The notes beneath the pieces are model-generated. The model did not search any database, was not told the DNA's origin, and was given only the letters and a program-made list of their open reading frames with translations. Below, in pieces: positions 8,286-17,398 of a DNA stretch of 64,000 nucleotides. The DNA comes from Sphaerisporangium corydalis (GTDB lineage: Bacteria; Actinomycetota; Actinomycetes; Streptosporangiales; Streptosporangiaceae). How positions within the stretch are numbered: the first letter of the stretch is position 1; each line of letters begins with the position of its first letter. The translations under genes and the position numbers were made by a program. The stretch spans positions 62,001-126,000 of the forward strand of contig NZ_JANZYP010000007.1 in assembly GCF_025506355.1 (NCBI RefSeq). The letters are read 5' to 3'.

Positions 8286-9064
8286 CGGCCGGGACGCGCG
8301 GCGACGCGGGCCAGGACGATCGAGGTCCGCAGGACCTTCACGTACGCGATCAGGACCAGCGCGGCGATCAGCAGGGGGATGGCCACGGTCCCGGCGCCCG
8401 CGATCGGCTGCTGGGGTCCGAGTGCGGTGACGCCGGCGGCGGGCACGCTCATCGTGGCGGTGGTCGGCAGGGGGGACTCCGCCGCCGTGAGGCTGATCGC
8501 GGGGGCGTCGGTGGCCGGCGCGGCGGGGGCGGCGCCGATCTCGACGCCCCGGTTGGGGACGGAGGGCTCGCCCTTCGCCTCCAGGGGGACGTCGGCCATC
8601 TTCTCCTTGATCTTGTCGGGGTAGCCGTAGCCGACGACGGCGCTCTGGTCGCGGACCTTCTCCCTGACGTGCTCGCCGTCGACGTTCCCCTCGATGGTGT
8701 GGATCGTGTCGCCGTCCACCGAGAGCACCATGCCGACGTGGTCGATCTCGTCGACGGCGCCGGAGCCGCTCCAGTCGTAGAAGACCACCGCGCCCGGCTC
8801 GGGGGTGGTGCCCCAGGCGTCGTGGTGGATGAACCACTTGGCGTGGTCGACGGTGTAGGCGAACTGGCCGAACCACTTCTCGTACCCGAGGTCGTGCGCC
8901 GCCCAGGACAGGAACATGTCGCACCAGGGCTGCGCCGAGTAGTCGGCGTCGAACTCGACCGTGCGGCCGTACCAGTGGCCGAACTTGGTGTAACCGTTCA
9001 CCTGCTCGCTGTAGCCGAGCTGGGACTTGAGTAAAGCGATGATCTGCTGAAGTTCTGGCGACAT
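8129..9064 (-). CDS. CHAP-domain protein with C-terminal membrane anchor
   Basis: A 311-residue protein with an N-terminal CHAP (amidase/peptidase) domain: candidate catalytic Cys48 in QPWCDMF and His109 in EIDHVGMV. A Pro/Ala-rich region follows, then a single hydrophobic segment (~residues 230-252, IPLLIAALVLIAY) and a very basic tail. It may hydrolyse or bind peptidoglycan, but no N-terminal signal peptide is visible, so topology is uncertain. I prefer ATG 9064 over 9085 because the CHAP domain begins right after it. The basic tail is encoded antisense to the 3' end of the luciferase-like gene; the true C-terminus could be shorter. Confidence 0.7.
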   Translation of the reverse strand: MSPELQQIIALLKSQLGYSEQVNGYTKFGHWYGRTVEFDADYSAQPWCDMFLSWAAHDLGYEKWFGQFAYTVDHAKWFIHHDAWGTTPEPGAVVFYDWSGSGAVDEIDHVGMVLSVDGDTIHTIEGNVDGEHVREKVRDQSAVVGYGYPDKIKEKMADVPLEAKGEPSVPNRGVEIGAAPAAPATDAPAISLTAAESPLPTTATMSVPAAGVTALGPQQPIAGAGTVAIPLLIAALVLIAYVKVLRTSIVLARVAARPGRQRPASRPSRPYRSAKPVSARTASRPRAQGRTIIRSTPSASHAPASSGDSSA

Positions 9065-9333
9065 AGGAAGTGAGGGACCTTCCACTTGTGGCTGCTAACG
9101 CTGGGGCACGTCAGTTACGGCTGTGGAGGAGGACGTTAGCCAGGAAAAGCGCAGGTCAAAAGAGTGCTGACTTGACCCTCACCCGGCTTGTCGGGACGTG
9201 TCACGCGCCGGAAACCCCGTGTTCCACGGGGGTTCATGTTCCGGACGGGCTTCCGGAGGGCCATTCCTCGAATGGGATTTCTTGCCCAAAACTTGACGTA
9301 ACGGGCGGTTCGAACGGCGTTCGGGGCCTCCCC

Positions 9334-9339
9334 TAGACT
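9334..9339 (+). promoter_or_regulatory. Candidate -10 element of a leaderless promoter
   Basis: TAGACT ends 7 bp before the ATG of the thioesterase gene at 9347, the spacing expected for a leaderless transcript starting at the ATG. No good -35 is visible at 17-18 bp. Confidence 0.5.
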
Positions 9340-9346
9340 CCTGGGC

Positions 9347-10006
9347 ATGATGCCCGATCTCGTGACGCCCCAGGAGTCCGGTGACGAAAACCGTCTCACG
9401 GCGCTCGCCTTACTGGCCCAGCAGGTGCGGGACCTCGTCGACGCGGTCGTGCTGACGGACGTGGGCGAGGAGGAGCTGAAGGCGGTGACCGCCGAGGTGG
9501 GGGCGCTGACCGACCGCCTGCTGACCGCGCGCCGCCCGTCCCCGCTGCCGCACGAGATAGGGCCCGACGGCCGCTTCCGCAATCTTGGCAACGCCGTCAC
9601 CGGCGGCTGCAACCCCCACGCGCTCCCGCTCGTCATGGACAGGACCGCCGAGGAGGGCTCCAGGGCCGAGATCGCCTTCCGGCCCGTCCACGAGGGCCCG
9701 CCCGCCTCGGTGCACGGCGGCGTCAGCGCCATGATCCTCGACCACATGCTCGGGGACGCCGTCGCGGTGTCGGGCCGTGCGGGCGTCACGGGCACGCTGA
9801 CCATCAAGTACCGGCGGCCGGTCCCCTACGGCGAGCCGCTGGTCGCCCGCTCGGCGGTGTCGCGCGCGGAGGGGCGCAAGACGTGGGTGCAGGGCACGAT
9901 CGCCTCACCGGAGGGCACGACCCTGGTCGAGGCCACCGGCCTGTTCATCACGCCCTCGCGGTGGCTGAACGGCGACGGGCCCGTGGAGGGCTCGGTCAAC
10001 GCCTGA
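9347..10006 (+). CDS. PaaI-like hotdog thioesterase
   Basis: A 219-residue protein with a C-terminal hotdog fold. VHGGVSAMILDHMLGDAV (residues ~124-141) is the typical PaaI/4HBT active-site helix, followed by GTLTIKYRRPVPYGEPL. The N-terminal ~70 residues form an extra helical extension. It probably hydrolyses acyl-CoA thioesters, releasing CoA; the substrate is unknown. It stands alone between convergent neighbours and appears to have its own leaderless promoter. Confidence 0.8.
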   Translation: MMPDLVTPQESGDENRLTALALLAQQVRDLVDAVVLTDVGEEELKAVTAEVGALTDRLLTARRPSPLPHEIGPDGRFRNLGNAVTGGCNPHALPLVMDRTAEEGSRAEIAFRPVHEGPPASVHGGVSAMILDHMLGDAVAVSGRAGVTGTLTIKYRRPVPYGEPLVARSAVSRAEGRKTWVQGTIASPEGTTLVEATGLFITPSRWLNGDGPVEGSVNA

Positions 10007-10040
10007 CCCCCCGCACCGGCGCCTGTGAACCGAGCGCCGG

Positions 10041-11237
10041 TCAGGACGACGGGGACGGGACGATCTTGGGCGTGGCGGCGGGCGGCACGTCGAGCGGCAT
10101 GTGGAGCTGCTGCGCCAGCCACGGCAGGGCCTCGGGGATCTCGCGGTTCCAGGTGTTGAAGTTGTGCCCGCCGCTCGGCAGGATCAGCGAGGACGCCTCC
10201 ATCGGCGGCTTCACCGCGTCCAGGAACGCCAGCGTCGTCCGGTAGTTGGACTCGCCCTGCCTGCTGCTGGTCACCAGCACCGAGATCGGCGGATGGGGCA
10301 GGTTGGCCAGCCGCCACATCAGGTCGTTCTCGTTCTTCAGCCGGGCGTCGCCGGCGAACAGGTCGCCGGTCGTGGCGTCCACCGGCGCCTGGTAGTACCC
10401 CGACAGGGAGACCGCCGAGGAGAACGCCTCGGGGTGGCGCATGCTCATCTTCAGCGCGCAGAAGCCGCCGGTGGACCCGCCGAGGACCCCCCAGTTGGCC
10501 GCCTCGGTCCCGACACGGAACGCGCCCGCCATCGACTCGCGCAGGTCCTTGGTGAAGTACGTCTCCACCTGCGGCCCGCCGGGCACGTCCATGCACTCGG
10601 TGTCGCGGGGCGGCGCGACGGTGGGCCGCATGAGCACCAGGATCGTGGGCGCCATGTCGTCCCGGTCGATCGCCTTGGCGGCGATCGTCGGGATGTTCAT
10701 CCGGGTGACCAGGTTGCGGGCGTCGCCGGGATAGCCGGTCAGCGCCACGATGGCCGGGAAGCGCGTGTGGGCGTACCGCTTCTCGAAGTACTGCGGGGGC
10801 AGGTAGACGTACGCGGGCGAGCTCAGGCCCGAGGACGCGCCGGAGATGACGACCTGTTCCAGCTTCCCCCCGGAGCCGCCCTTCCTGGTGGTGATCAGCG
10901 GCACGTGCGCGCTGCTGATGATCTGCACGCCCGAGGACGGGTGCAGGCCGGGGCCGGTCCCGCCGGGGTCGGCGTCGGCGACGATGGGGGCGGCGGTGCC
11001 GACGTCCGTCCCGAAAAGGTCGCTCCAGCTTCCATAAAACCCGAAATAGTTGTTCATAAGGAGCGCCAGGGCGGAAAGGGTGAGAATCTGATTTCCCACC
11101 AGAACGCCCACACGTCCCGCGACGGCGGGCCATGTGCGGGCGCTGAGCCTCGGCCATATCCACCAGACCGACGTGACAAGGCCCGCCAGCGCGAGCAGGC
11201 TCACCAGAACCTCAAGCTTTGTCGTCGTGAGTCCCAA
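10041..11237 (-). CDS. Membrane-anchored alpha/beta-hydrolase esterase (antigen 85/esterase D class)
   Basis: A 398-residue protein. Two N-terminal hydrophobic segments (residues ~8-27 and ~42-61) anchor it, leaving a large external alpha/beta-hydrolase domain. The nucleophile is Ser255 in GGSTGG and the candidate catalytic His is His358 in SGGHNFNTW. The overall layout (AYVYLPPQYF, then ALTGYPG) resembles the putative esterase/mycolyltransferase family. Since non-mycolata also have it, an esterase acting on cell-surface or extracellular esters is the safest reading. It is transcribed divergently from the DUF2156 gene. Confidence 0.78.
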   Translation of the reverse strand: MGLTTTKLEVLVSLLALAGLVTSVWWIWPRLSARTWPAVAGRVGVLVGNQILTLSALALLMNNYFGFYGSWSDLFGTDVGTAAPIVADADPGGTGPGLHPSSGVQIISSAHVPLITTRKGGSGGKLEQVVISGASSGLSSPAYVYLPPQYFEKRYAHTRFPAIVALTGYPGDARNLVTRMNIPTIAAKAIDRDDMAPTILVLMRPTVAPPRDTECMDVPGGPQVETYFTKDLRESMAGAFRVGTEAANWGVLGGSTGGFCALKMSMRHPEAFSSAVSLSGYYQAPVDATTGDLFAGDARLKNENDLMWRLANLPHPPISVLVTSSRQGESNYRTTLAFLDAVKPPMEASSLILPSGGHNFNTWNREIPEALPWLAQQLHMPLDVPPAATPKIVPSPSS

Positions 11238-11385
11238 AATAACGCTCCCCCGGTCTTGGTCCCACTCCCAGCATCTTTTAGGCTGGTGCCTGGCAAAAGT
11301 TACTCATTCGATATAAGGCCAGAGTAGGGATGTATCACTTCGGAGACCTCCGGCGCACGGACCCCACGCTCTAGTGTGTCCTTAC

Positions 11386-13194
11386 GTGAGGGATCGAACA
11401 CGCCTTACGCGCGTGCTGGCGTCGCGCTCATGGGTGCCGGCGGCGGCCGGATACGCCGCGCTCGCCGTCGGAATACTCGACATCGTCAGGGGAGTGGTCC
11501 CGCATTTCCGGCGGAGCCGGGTCAGCGCCATCGCGGGCGTCCTGCCGGGCACCGTCACCACGCTCGCCGCGGCGGCCTCGCTGATCGTCGGCGTGTTGCT
11601 GATCATGCTCGCCCACGCGCTGCACCGCAGGAAGGTGCGGGCCTGGCGCGCGGTGGTCGTGCTGCTGCCGCTGGGCGCCCTGGTGGAGGTCGTGCGCTGG
11701 CGCCACTCCGCCACCGCCGTCATCAGCCTGGTGTTGTTCATCGTCCTCCTGGTCAACCGCCGTGAGTTCCACGCCCTGTCCGACCCCCGATCGCGCTGGC
11801 GCGCGCTGTGGAACTTCCTCGCGCTCGGCGTCCTCGACATCGTCATCGGCTGGCTGATCGTCAGCGTGCAGCCGACGACCATCGTCGGCGAGCCGTCCAC
11901 GCTCGACCGGCTCCAGCACGTGCTGCTCGGGCTGGTCGGCATGGAAGGCCCGGTCCAATACTCTCTCGACCGCACCGCCGACCTGGTGTACTACTCGCTC
12001 GCCGCGCTCGGCGCGCTCACCGCGATCACGACGCTGTACCTCGCGCTCCGCCCGGAACGCCCGGTCTCCGCGCTCAGCGGCGACGACGAGGAACGGGTGC
12101 GCGGCCTGCTCGCCCGGCACGGCGCGCTGGACTCCCTGGGCTACTTCGCGCTGCGGCGCGACAAGAGCGTGATCTTCTCCCCGTCCGGCAAGGCCGTGAT
12201 CGCCTACCGCGTCGTGGGCGGGGTGATGCTGGCGAGCGGCGACCCGATCGGCGACATCGAGGCCTGGCCCGGCGCGATCAGGCGCTTCATGGAGGAGGTC
12301 ACGCGGCACGCCTGGGTCCCCGCCGTCATCGGGTGCAGCGAGGCGGGGGGCGAGATCTGGACCCGCGAGGCGGGGCTCTCGGCCCTGGAGATCGGCGACG
12401 AGGCGATCGTCGAGGTCGCCGACTTCACCCTGGAGGGCCGCGCCATGCGCAACGTCCGCCAGATGGTGAACCGCACCGAGCGCGCCGGGTACAAATGCCT
12501 GGTCCGCCGGGTGCGAGACCTCAGCGCCGAGGAGAAGGAGCAGATCCGCACCGCCGCAGATTCCTGGCGCGGCACCGAGACCGAGCGAGGATTCTCCATG
12601 GCGCTCGGCCGCTTCGGCGACCCCGCCGACGACGAGTGCGTGGTCGTCACCGCCCACAAGGCGCCCGACGAGGCCGGTGCCTCGGCCGGCGGCGACATCC
12701 GGGCGGTCCTGCACTTCGTCCCCTGGGGCACCAACGGGATCTCGCTCGACCTCATGCGCCGCGACCGCGACGCCGACCCCGGGCTCAACGAGCTGTTGAT
12801 CGTCAAGGCGCTGCAGGCCGCGCCCGCCATGGGCCTGACCAGGGTCTCGCTGAACTTCGCCATGTTCCGTTCGGCGCTCGCCCGGGGGGAGCGGCTCGGC
12901 GCGGGGCCGGTGCTGCGGGCCTGGCGCGGGCTGCTGGTGTTCCTGTCGCGCTGGTTCCAGATCGAGTCGCTGTACAAGTTCAACGCCAAGTTCCGGCCCT
13001 TCTGGGAGCCGAGGTTCCTGGTGTACCCGACGGCCCGCGACCTGCCGCGCATCGGCATCTCGGCGCTCCAGGCCGAGGCGTTCCTCACGGTCGGCATCCC
13101 GAGGCCGCCCTTCCGGCGGAAGAGCCGTTCGGGCTCGGGGGCGACCCCGCCGGATCCCGCGCCGTCCAGCGGGCCGCTGCCGATTTCACCGTAA
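11386..13194 (+). CDS. DUF2156 (phosphatidylglycerol lysyltransferase-like) membrane protein
   Basis: About 602 residues: five or six N-terminal membrane helices (~10-220) followed by a cytosolic DUF2156 acyltransferase domain (~240-570), with characteristic stretches VMLASGDPIGD, MRNVRQMVNR and QIESLYKFNAKFRPFWEPRFLVY. This architecture occurs in MprF/LysX-type aminoacyl-phospholipid synthases. No lysyl-tRNA synthetase domain is fused here, so an aminoacyl-tRNA made elsewhere would be the donor. GTG 11386 is preferred over GTG 11374, since a -10-like TAGTGT (11372-11377) overlaps the latter and would give a leaderless transcript at 11386. Confidence 0.78.
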   Translation: MRDRTRLTRVLASRSWVPAAAGYAALAVGILDIVRGVVPHFRRSRVSAIAGVLPGTVTTLAAAASLIVGVLLIMLAHALHRRKVRAWRAVVVLLPLGALVEVVRWRHSATAVISLVLFIVLLVNRREFHALSDPRSRWRALWNFLALGVLDIVIGWLIVSVQPTTIVGEPSTLDRLQHVLLGLVGMEGPVQYSLDRTADLVYYSLAALGALTAITTLYLALRPERPVSALSGDDEERVRGLLARHGALDSLGYFALRRDKSVIFSPSGKAVIAYRVVGGVMLASGDPIGDIEAWPGAIRRFMEEVTRHAWVPAVIGCSEAGGEIWTREAGLSALEIGDEAIVEVADFTLEGRAMRNVRQMVNRTERAGYKCLVRRVRDLSAEEKEQIRTAADSWRGTETERGFSMALGRFGDPADDECVVVTAHKAPDEAGASAGGDIRAVLHFVPWGTNGISLDLMRRDRDADPGLNELLIVKALQAAPAMGLTRVSLNFAMFRSALARGERLGAGPVLRAWRGLLVFLSRWFQIESLYKFNAKFRPFWEPRFLVYPTARDLPRIGISALQAEAFLTVGIPRPPFRRKSRSGSGATPPDPAPSSGPLPISP

Positions 13195-13632
13195 AATCAC
13201 TGGAAAGTTCGTCCATTCCGCCGGTGATGATCCGGGCATGCCGGTGAACGGCCGGGAATCCGGCGGCATTCCGAAATTTACTCCCTTGGCGGGCGAGTCC
13301 GTTTTTATAACGATTCGGATACGCTGACGGGCTTTCCGGTCGATGATAAAGCGTCCGCCGCGCCGGAGGAGGGAAAGTGCGGGTGATTTAACCGCGCGCT
13401 TACCGGAGTTAACCGCGCGCTGAGGAAGCGCCTCATGACGGCGGCCGGAAATGCCTGATACGGCCGGTGAGTCGGATCAGGGCGATCCCGATGATATCGC
13501 TTCTCCGCACCGCGCTGGACCATGCCGAAGAGCACACCATCCCCGTCGATCTTCACTTAAGGTAAGCATCTCGCTAATAGCACACCAAGCCATCGCTGCC
13601 CCGGCGGCTTTCATCGTGAGGTCGTCGTCCGC
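13195..13632. other. Intergenic region, no convincing gene
   Basis: 438 bp with lower G+C than its surroundings, including a T-rich patch near 13300-13312. No frame shows actinomycete-like third-position bias with a ribosome site, and I see no strong hairpin. It probably holds the promoter of the mannosyltransferase gene. Confidence 0.5.
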
Positions 13633-15090
13633 GTGCACCCCGCCACCATCCGACCGAGGGAGCGGCTCGCCGGGCGCGCGGGGCTCGTCACGATCGGCGT
13701 CTCCCTCGCGCTCATGCTGGCCGTCGCCCTCCTCGGCCCGTCGGCCGCGGTGCCGGACCTCGGCGGCGGCGGCCCGCCCTGGTCCTTCCACGCCCGCCCG
13801 GCCGACCCGCTGGTGATCATGCTCTGCTGGTCGGCCGTCATCGCCGCCGGGCTCGGCGTGGCCGCCGCGCTGTACGCGCTGCGCCGGGGCTGGCGCCCGT
13901 CGCGGGCGGTCCTGCTCACCGGCACGGTTGCCGCCGTGCTCGCCCTGGCGCTCGTGCCGCCCGCCGGCTCCACCGACGTGCTCAACTACGCGATCTACGG
14001 CCGCATCGCCGCCCTCGGCCAGGACCCGTACGTGACCGCCCCGGCCTGGCTGCACGAACTGCGGGACCCGGTGGGCCGTCTGGCCCCCCTGGCCTGGCGT
14101 AACACACCCTCGGTGTACGGGCCGCTGGCCACCTGGGCGCAACTGGCCGCCGCGCGGATCGGCGGCGGTTCGATGGCGGCCACCGTCCTGGCTCTGAAGC
14201 TGATGGCCGGGGCGGCGTTCCTGCTGGCGGCGCTCGCGCTCGACCGGCTGGCCGGGCGGGACCCCGGCAGGCGGGCCCGCGTCCACCTGCTGTGGAGCCT
14301 CAACCCGCTGATGCTGTGGCACATGGTGCTCGGCGGGCACGTCGACGGCCTCGGCGTGGTGCCGCTGCTCGCGGCCCTGCTCGTCCTGCGCCGGCGCGGC
14401 GTCCTCGCGGGCCTGGCGGCCGGCGCGCTGCTGGGCGCGGCGGCCGCCGTCAAGGCGCCGTTCATCCTGGCCGGGACAGGCCTGGTGTGGGCGGCCCGCC
14501 GGTCGGCCGCCCCCCTGCTGGCCATGCTCATGGGCACCTTCGCCGCCCTGGTCGCCATGTACGCGACGCAGGGCCCCGAGGCGCTCGGGAACCTGGCCGG
14601 CAAGATCGGTTCCCACTCGCTGGCCGACCCGTGGCGCGTCATCACCGACGCGCTCGGCCTGGGCGTCGGGCCCTCCGCGCTGGAGGGGCGGCTGGCGCTC
14701 GGCGCCGCCCTGCTCATCGGCCTGCTGCTCTGCCGTGGCCTGCCGCCGGGACCGGACGACCTGCCGGCCGTGCGCCCGGCGCTGGCGTGGTGCCTGTGCT
14801 GGCTGCTCACCTCACCCGTGCAGCACCCCTGGTATGACGCGCTGCTGTTCCCCCTGCTGGCCCTCATGCCGGCGAGCCGCCTGGACGGGCCGCTGGTCCT
14901 GCGGGGTGTGGTGACCGGCCTCATCTACCTGCCGGGGGCGGCGAGCGTCCTGGCGCCCACCGCGCTGACGCAGTGGATCGCCGAGACCTACCGCCCGTGG
15001 GTCGCCCCGCTGGCCGCCGACGCCGTCATCGTCTGCGTCGTCGCGCTGAGCATCGCGCGCGCCTTTCCCCACCGCCCTCTCAGGCGGTGA
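13633..15090 (+). CDS. MptB-like GT-C polyprenol-phosphomannose mannosyltransferase
   Basis: A 485-residue polytopic membrane protein (about 12 hydrophobic segments). The early loop after the first helices holds TDVLNYAIYGRIAALGQDPY, the Asp/Tyr motif of the MptA/MptB alpha-1,6-mannosyltransferase family. NTPSVYGPLATW and LWSLNPLMLWHMVLGGHVDGLG follow, as in that family. It would use polyprenyl-phosphomannose on the outer face of the membrane to build lipomannan-like glycolipids. GTG 13633 is the first start in frame; no strong ribosome site is visible. The end overlaps the convergent regulator gene by 11 bp. Confidence 0.75.
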   Translation: MHPATIRPRERLAGRAGLVTIGVSLALMLAVALLGPSAAVPDLGGGGPPWSFHARPADPLVIMLCWSAVIAAGLGVAAALYALRRGWRPSRAVLLTGTVAAVLALALVPPAGSTDVLNYAIYGRIAALGQDPYVTAPAWLHELRDPVGRLAPLAWRNTPSVYGPLATWAQLAAARIGGGSMAATVLALKLMAGAAFLLAALALDRLAGRDPGRRARVHLLWSLNPLMLWHMVLGGHVDGLGVVPLLAALLVLRRRGVLAGLAAGALLGAAAAVKAPFILAGTGLVWAARRSAAPLLAMLMGTFAALVAMYATQGPEALGNLAGKIGSHSLADPWRVITDALGLGVGPSALEGRLALGAALLIGLLLCRGLPPGPDDLPAVRPALAWCLCWLLTSPVQHPWYDALLFPLLALMPASRLDGPLVLRGVVTGLIYLPGAASVLAPTALTQWIAETYRPWVAPLAADAVIVCVVALSIARAFPHRPLRR

Positions 15091-16675
15091 GCCGGGCGGC
15101 GTGCAGGCGCTCGTCCAGCGCGGCCACGCTGCGGGTGCGGTGCCAGGGACTGAGCTTCTCACGCGTCTCCACCACCGAACGGGCCAGGCGCGGCGAGGTG
15201 TTCTGCCCGGCCAGGCGCGCCGCCTCGCCGAGTTCCTCGCACGCCGCCTCGATGTCACGGAGCTGGAGGTGGGCCTGCGCCGTCTTCAGGCGGATGTAGG
15301 CGACGTTCCGCACGAAGGCGGGGTCGATGCCGGCCGCCGCCGTGGCGGCCACCTGGAGCGCGCGGGCCGGGTCGCCGGTGTCCAGCAGGCAGCCGGTCTT
15401 GGTCGACAGGTACTGCCCCTCGCCGTAGAAGGGGACGAGCCGGGCGCCCGGGTCGCCCGCGTCGGCCTCGTTCAGGTCCTTGCGGGCCTGGTCCACCGAG
15501 CGGAAGCAGCGCGTGTGGTCCTTGCGGCGCTCGCTCTTGGCCGACCGTTTCACCACGGCGGCGTAGGCGCGGGCGCCGACGTCGCAGGCGTAGGCCGTCA
15601 GCAGCCTGCTGCCCGCCCGCTGGCCCCACGCCAGGGCGCCGAGGGCGTGCTCGACACCGAGGCGCGGATCGCCACGCCAGGTGGCGAGCTGGCTCCAGTT
15701 GGCCAGCACCATGCTGCACATCGCGTCGTCGTCGGCCTGGTGGGCCGCGTTCCGCGCCTGCGAGTAGTAGTGGTCGGCGCCGCGGAAGTCGTTCAGGTTG
15801 AACAGCATCCACGCGTTGCACCGGCGGATGTCGGCCAGCAGGGACAGTAACTTCGACCGCATCTGCTCGGGCACCCCCGAGGAGAGCAGGGAGACGACGA
15901 GGCGGTGCTGGGCCAGCACCGTGTCGACCGTCGCCTGCGGGCCGAGCGCGTCCTCCTGGCGCATGCAGTGCTGGAGCACCGCCGCGATGTGGCCCACCGT
16001 CGCGTCGTCGACCCGGCTCGGATCGGCCGCCGCCATGCTCAGGCGCTGCGTCTCGTCGGCGTCCAGCCGGTCGAGCTGCGGTGAGGCGTAGGCGGAGGTG
16101 GCGGCCGCTCCGATCAGGGCGAGAACGTCACGTCGATTCATCTGCGTTGCCCAATCCGTCAAGGCGTGGACGAGTTGCTCGAACTCCCGATCACGCAGTT
16201 CTCCTGGAGACATCGGCCCGGGGAGCGGCTGAACGGGCAGGATGCCCTTAATGTCGCTAAATGTGAGGCTAACGGCGGCGGACGGGGGCGGGATATCCCG
16301 CCCGCGGGCGACAGTCGCGTTCTGGTCACGCTGCGTGTGGTCCTCGCCGTCGATGAGGTCGGACGCCCGGCACCCATAGACACGGGCCAGCCGGTTGAGC
16401 CCGGCGACCGGCGGCTCGTTGCCCGTCGCGGTCGGCCACGCCTCCCACGAGCCGAGCTTGCGGACGCTGAACGGCTCGGAAGGCCACAGCGCCTTCCACT
16501 CGTCCACCACCCGGTCCTGCGTGTAGCGGTGCGCCTCACGGAACGCCTGGCGGGCGTTCAGCCGATAGCGCCTCTGGTACTCCTGCGCGACCTCGGCCCA
16601 CGTCGACCCCCGCTCGCGAAGCTCGGCGGTGAGGCGGTCCATCTCTTCTTTGAGGCTGCGTGGCTTACGTGGCAT
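15080..16675 (-). CDS. Actinomycete regulator with N-terminal HTH-like region and TPR-like repeats
   Basis: A 531-residue protein of a family common in streptomycetes and Streptosporangiales. The N-terminal ~110 residues resemble an XRE-like region (RLNARQAFREAHRYTQDRVVDEW, then NRLARVYGCRASDLID). Residues ~180-520 are all-helical and TPR-like (HAADDDAMCSMVLANWSQLA-type units; LKTAQAHLQLRDIEAACEELGEAARLAG). Such proteins are thought to be transcriptional regulators of development or specialised metabolism; the signal is unknown. ATG 16675 starts the frame. It is divergent from the HATPase gene at 16979. Confidence 0.7.
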   Translation of the reverse strand: MPRKPRSLKEEMDRLTAELRERGSTWAEVAQEYQRRYRLNARQAFREAHRYTQDRVVDEWKALWPSEPFSVRKLGSWEAWPTATGNEPPVAGLNRLARVYGCRASDLIDGEDHTQRDQNATVARGRDIPPPSAAVSLTFSDIKGILPVQPLPGPMSPGELRDREFEQLVHALTDWATQMNRRDVLALIGAAATSAYASPQLDRLDADETQRLSMAAADPSRVDDATVGHIAAVLQHCMRQEDALGPQATVDTVLAQHRLVVSLLSSGVPEQMRSKLLSLLADIRRCNAWMLFNLNDFRGADHYYSQARNAAHQADDDAMCSMVLANWSQLATWRGDPRLGVEHALGALAWGQRAGSRLLTAYACDVGARAYAAVVKRSAKSERRKDHTRCFRSVDQARKDLNEADAGDPGARLVPFYGEGQYLSTKTGCLLDTGDPARALQVAATAAAGIDPAFVRNVAYIRLKTAQAHLQLRDIEAACEELGEAARLAGQNTSPRLARSVVETREKLSPWHRTRSVAALDERLHAARLTA

Positions 16676-16978
16676 CGCGTACCCTCCGACCCCCGTGGAT
16701 GCGTATCGCCGACACCGAGAGTAGCCAGAACAATCAAGCCGCTACGGAGGGTTGCCAGGAATCGGCGGCCGGACCGCCGGTTTCTGTCACACCCGCCCGC
16801 CTCACCGGCGGATCCGGCGGCGGGGCCTACAGACGGACCCCGTCAAAGCGCCTGTTGGCACGGACGCCGCCCACCGGAAGGTAAAGGTCCGGCCCCTGTC
16901 ACCTGGGTCCCGCCGTTCCGGCGCGGGGCCGCCACGAGGCCGAGGCACGCCTATGCGAAAGGCCAGGGAGATCACGTG
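16676..16978. other. Divergent intergenic region
   Basis: 303 bp between the TPR-type regulator and the HATPase gene. It must hold both promoters. No clear -35/-10 pair or palindrome stands out, and no small gene is supported. An AGGGAG ribosome site near 16965 serves the HATPase gene. Confidence 0.5.
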
Positions 16979-17398
16979 ATGACCAGCGTCCCGACCTGCC
17001 CATGTGAGGCCCGCTGGGAGCTGCCCGCCGACCCGAGCGTCACGGCGAAGTGCCGTGCGCTGGTCCGGGAGGCGCTCACCGAGTGGGACATGCACCACCT
17101 GATCGACGACGTGATGGTCGTCGTCACCGAGTTGCTGGGGAACGCCATTTTGCACGGCGGTCCCCCCATCCACGTCGTCCTGCGCGCCGACCAGGGGCTG
17201 TTGACCGGTTCGGTGGCCGACGGCGGCGCGGGGTGGCCGAGGATGCGCGCCACCGGCGCCGAGACCGAGCACGGGCGCGGCCTGCGCATCGTCACCGCGC
17301 TCACCCTCGGGTGGGGCGTCGAGCCCGCGCCGGGGGGAGCCGGCAAGTCCATCTGGTTCACCTGCGGCCGGCCCGTCCCGGGGGCGCGGGGTCAGTAA
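16979..17398 (+). CDS. HATPase_c_2 ATP-binding protein (anti-sigma regulatory kinase type)
   Basis: A 139-residue stand-alone GHKL ATPase domain. The N-box is VVVTELLGNAILHG and the G2-like box HGRGLRIVTALTLGWG. Many actinomycetes have dozens of these RsbW/SpoIIAB-like proteins, usually paired with unlinked sigma or anti-sigma-antagonist partners. No partner is next to it. ATG 16979 is chosen; the in-frame GTG 16976 just before it is an alternative with similar spacing from the AGGGAG site. Confidence 0.85.
   Translation: MTSVPTCPCEARWELPADPSVTAKCRALVREALTEWDMHHLIDDVMVVVTELLGNAILHGGPPIHVVLRADQGLLTGSVADGGAGWPRMRATGAETEHGRGLRIVTALTLGWGVEPAPGGAGKSIWFTCGRPVPGARGQ

Noticed and set aside
13305-13556. 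Minus-strand 83-residue open frame in the 13.2-13.6 kb gap
   Set aside because: No ribosome site, weak codon bias and no recognisable motif.
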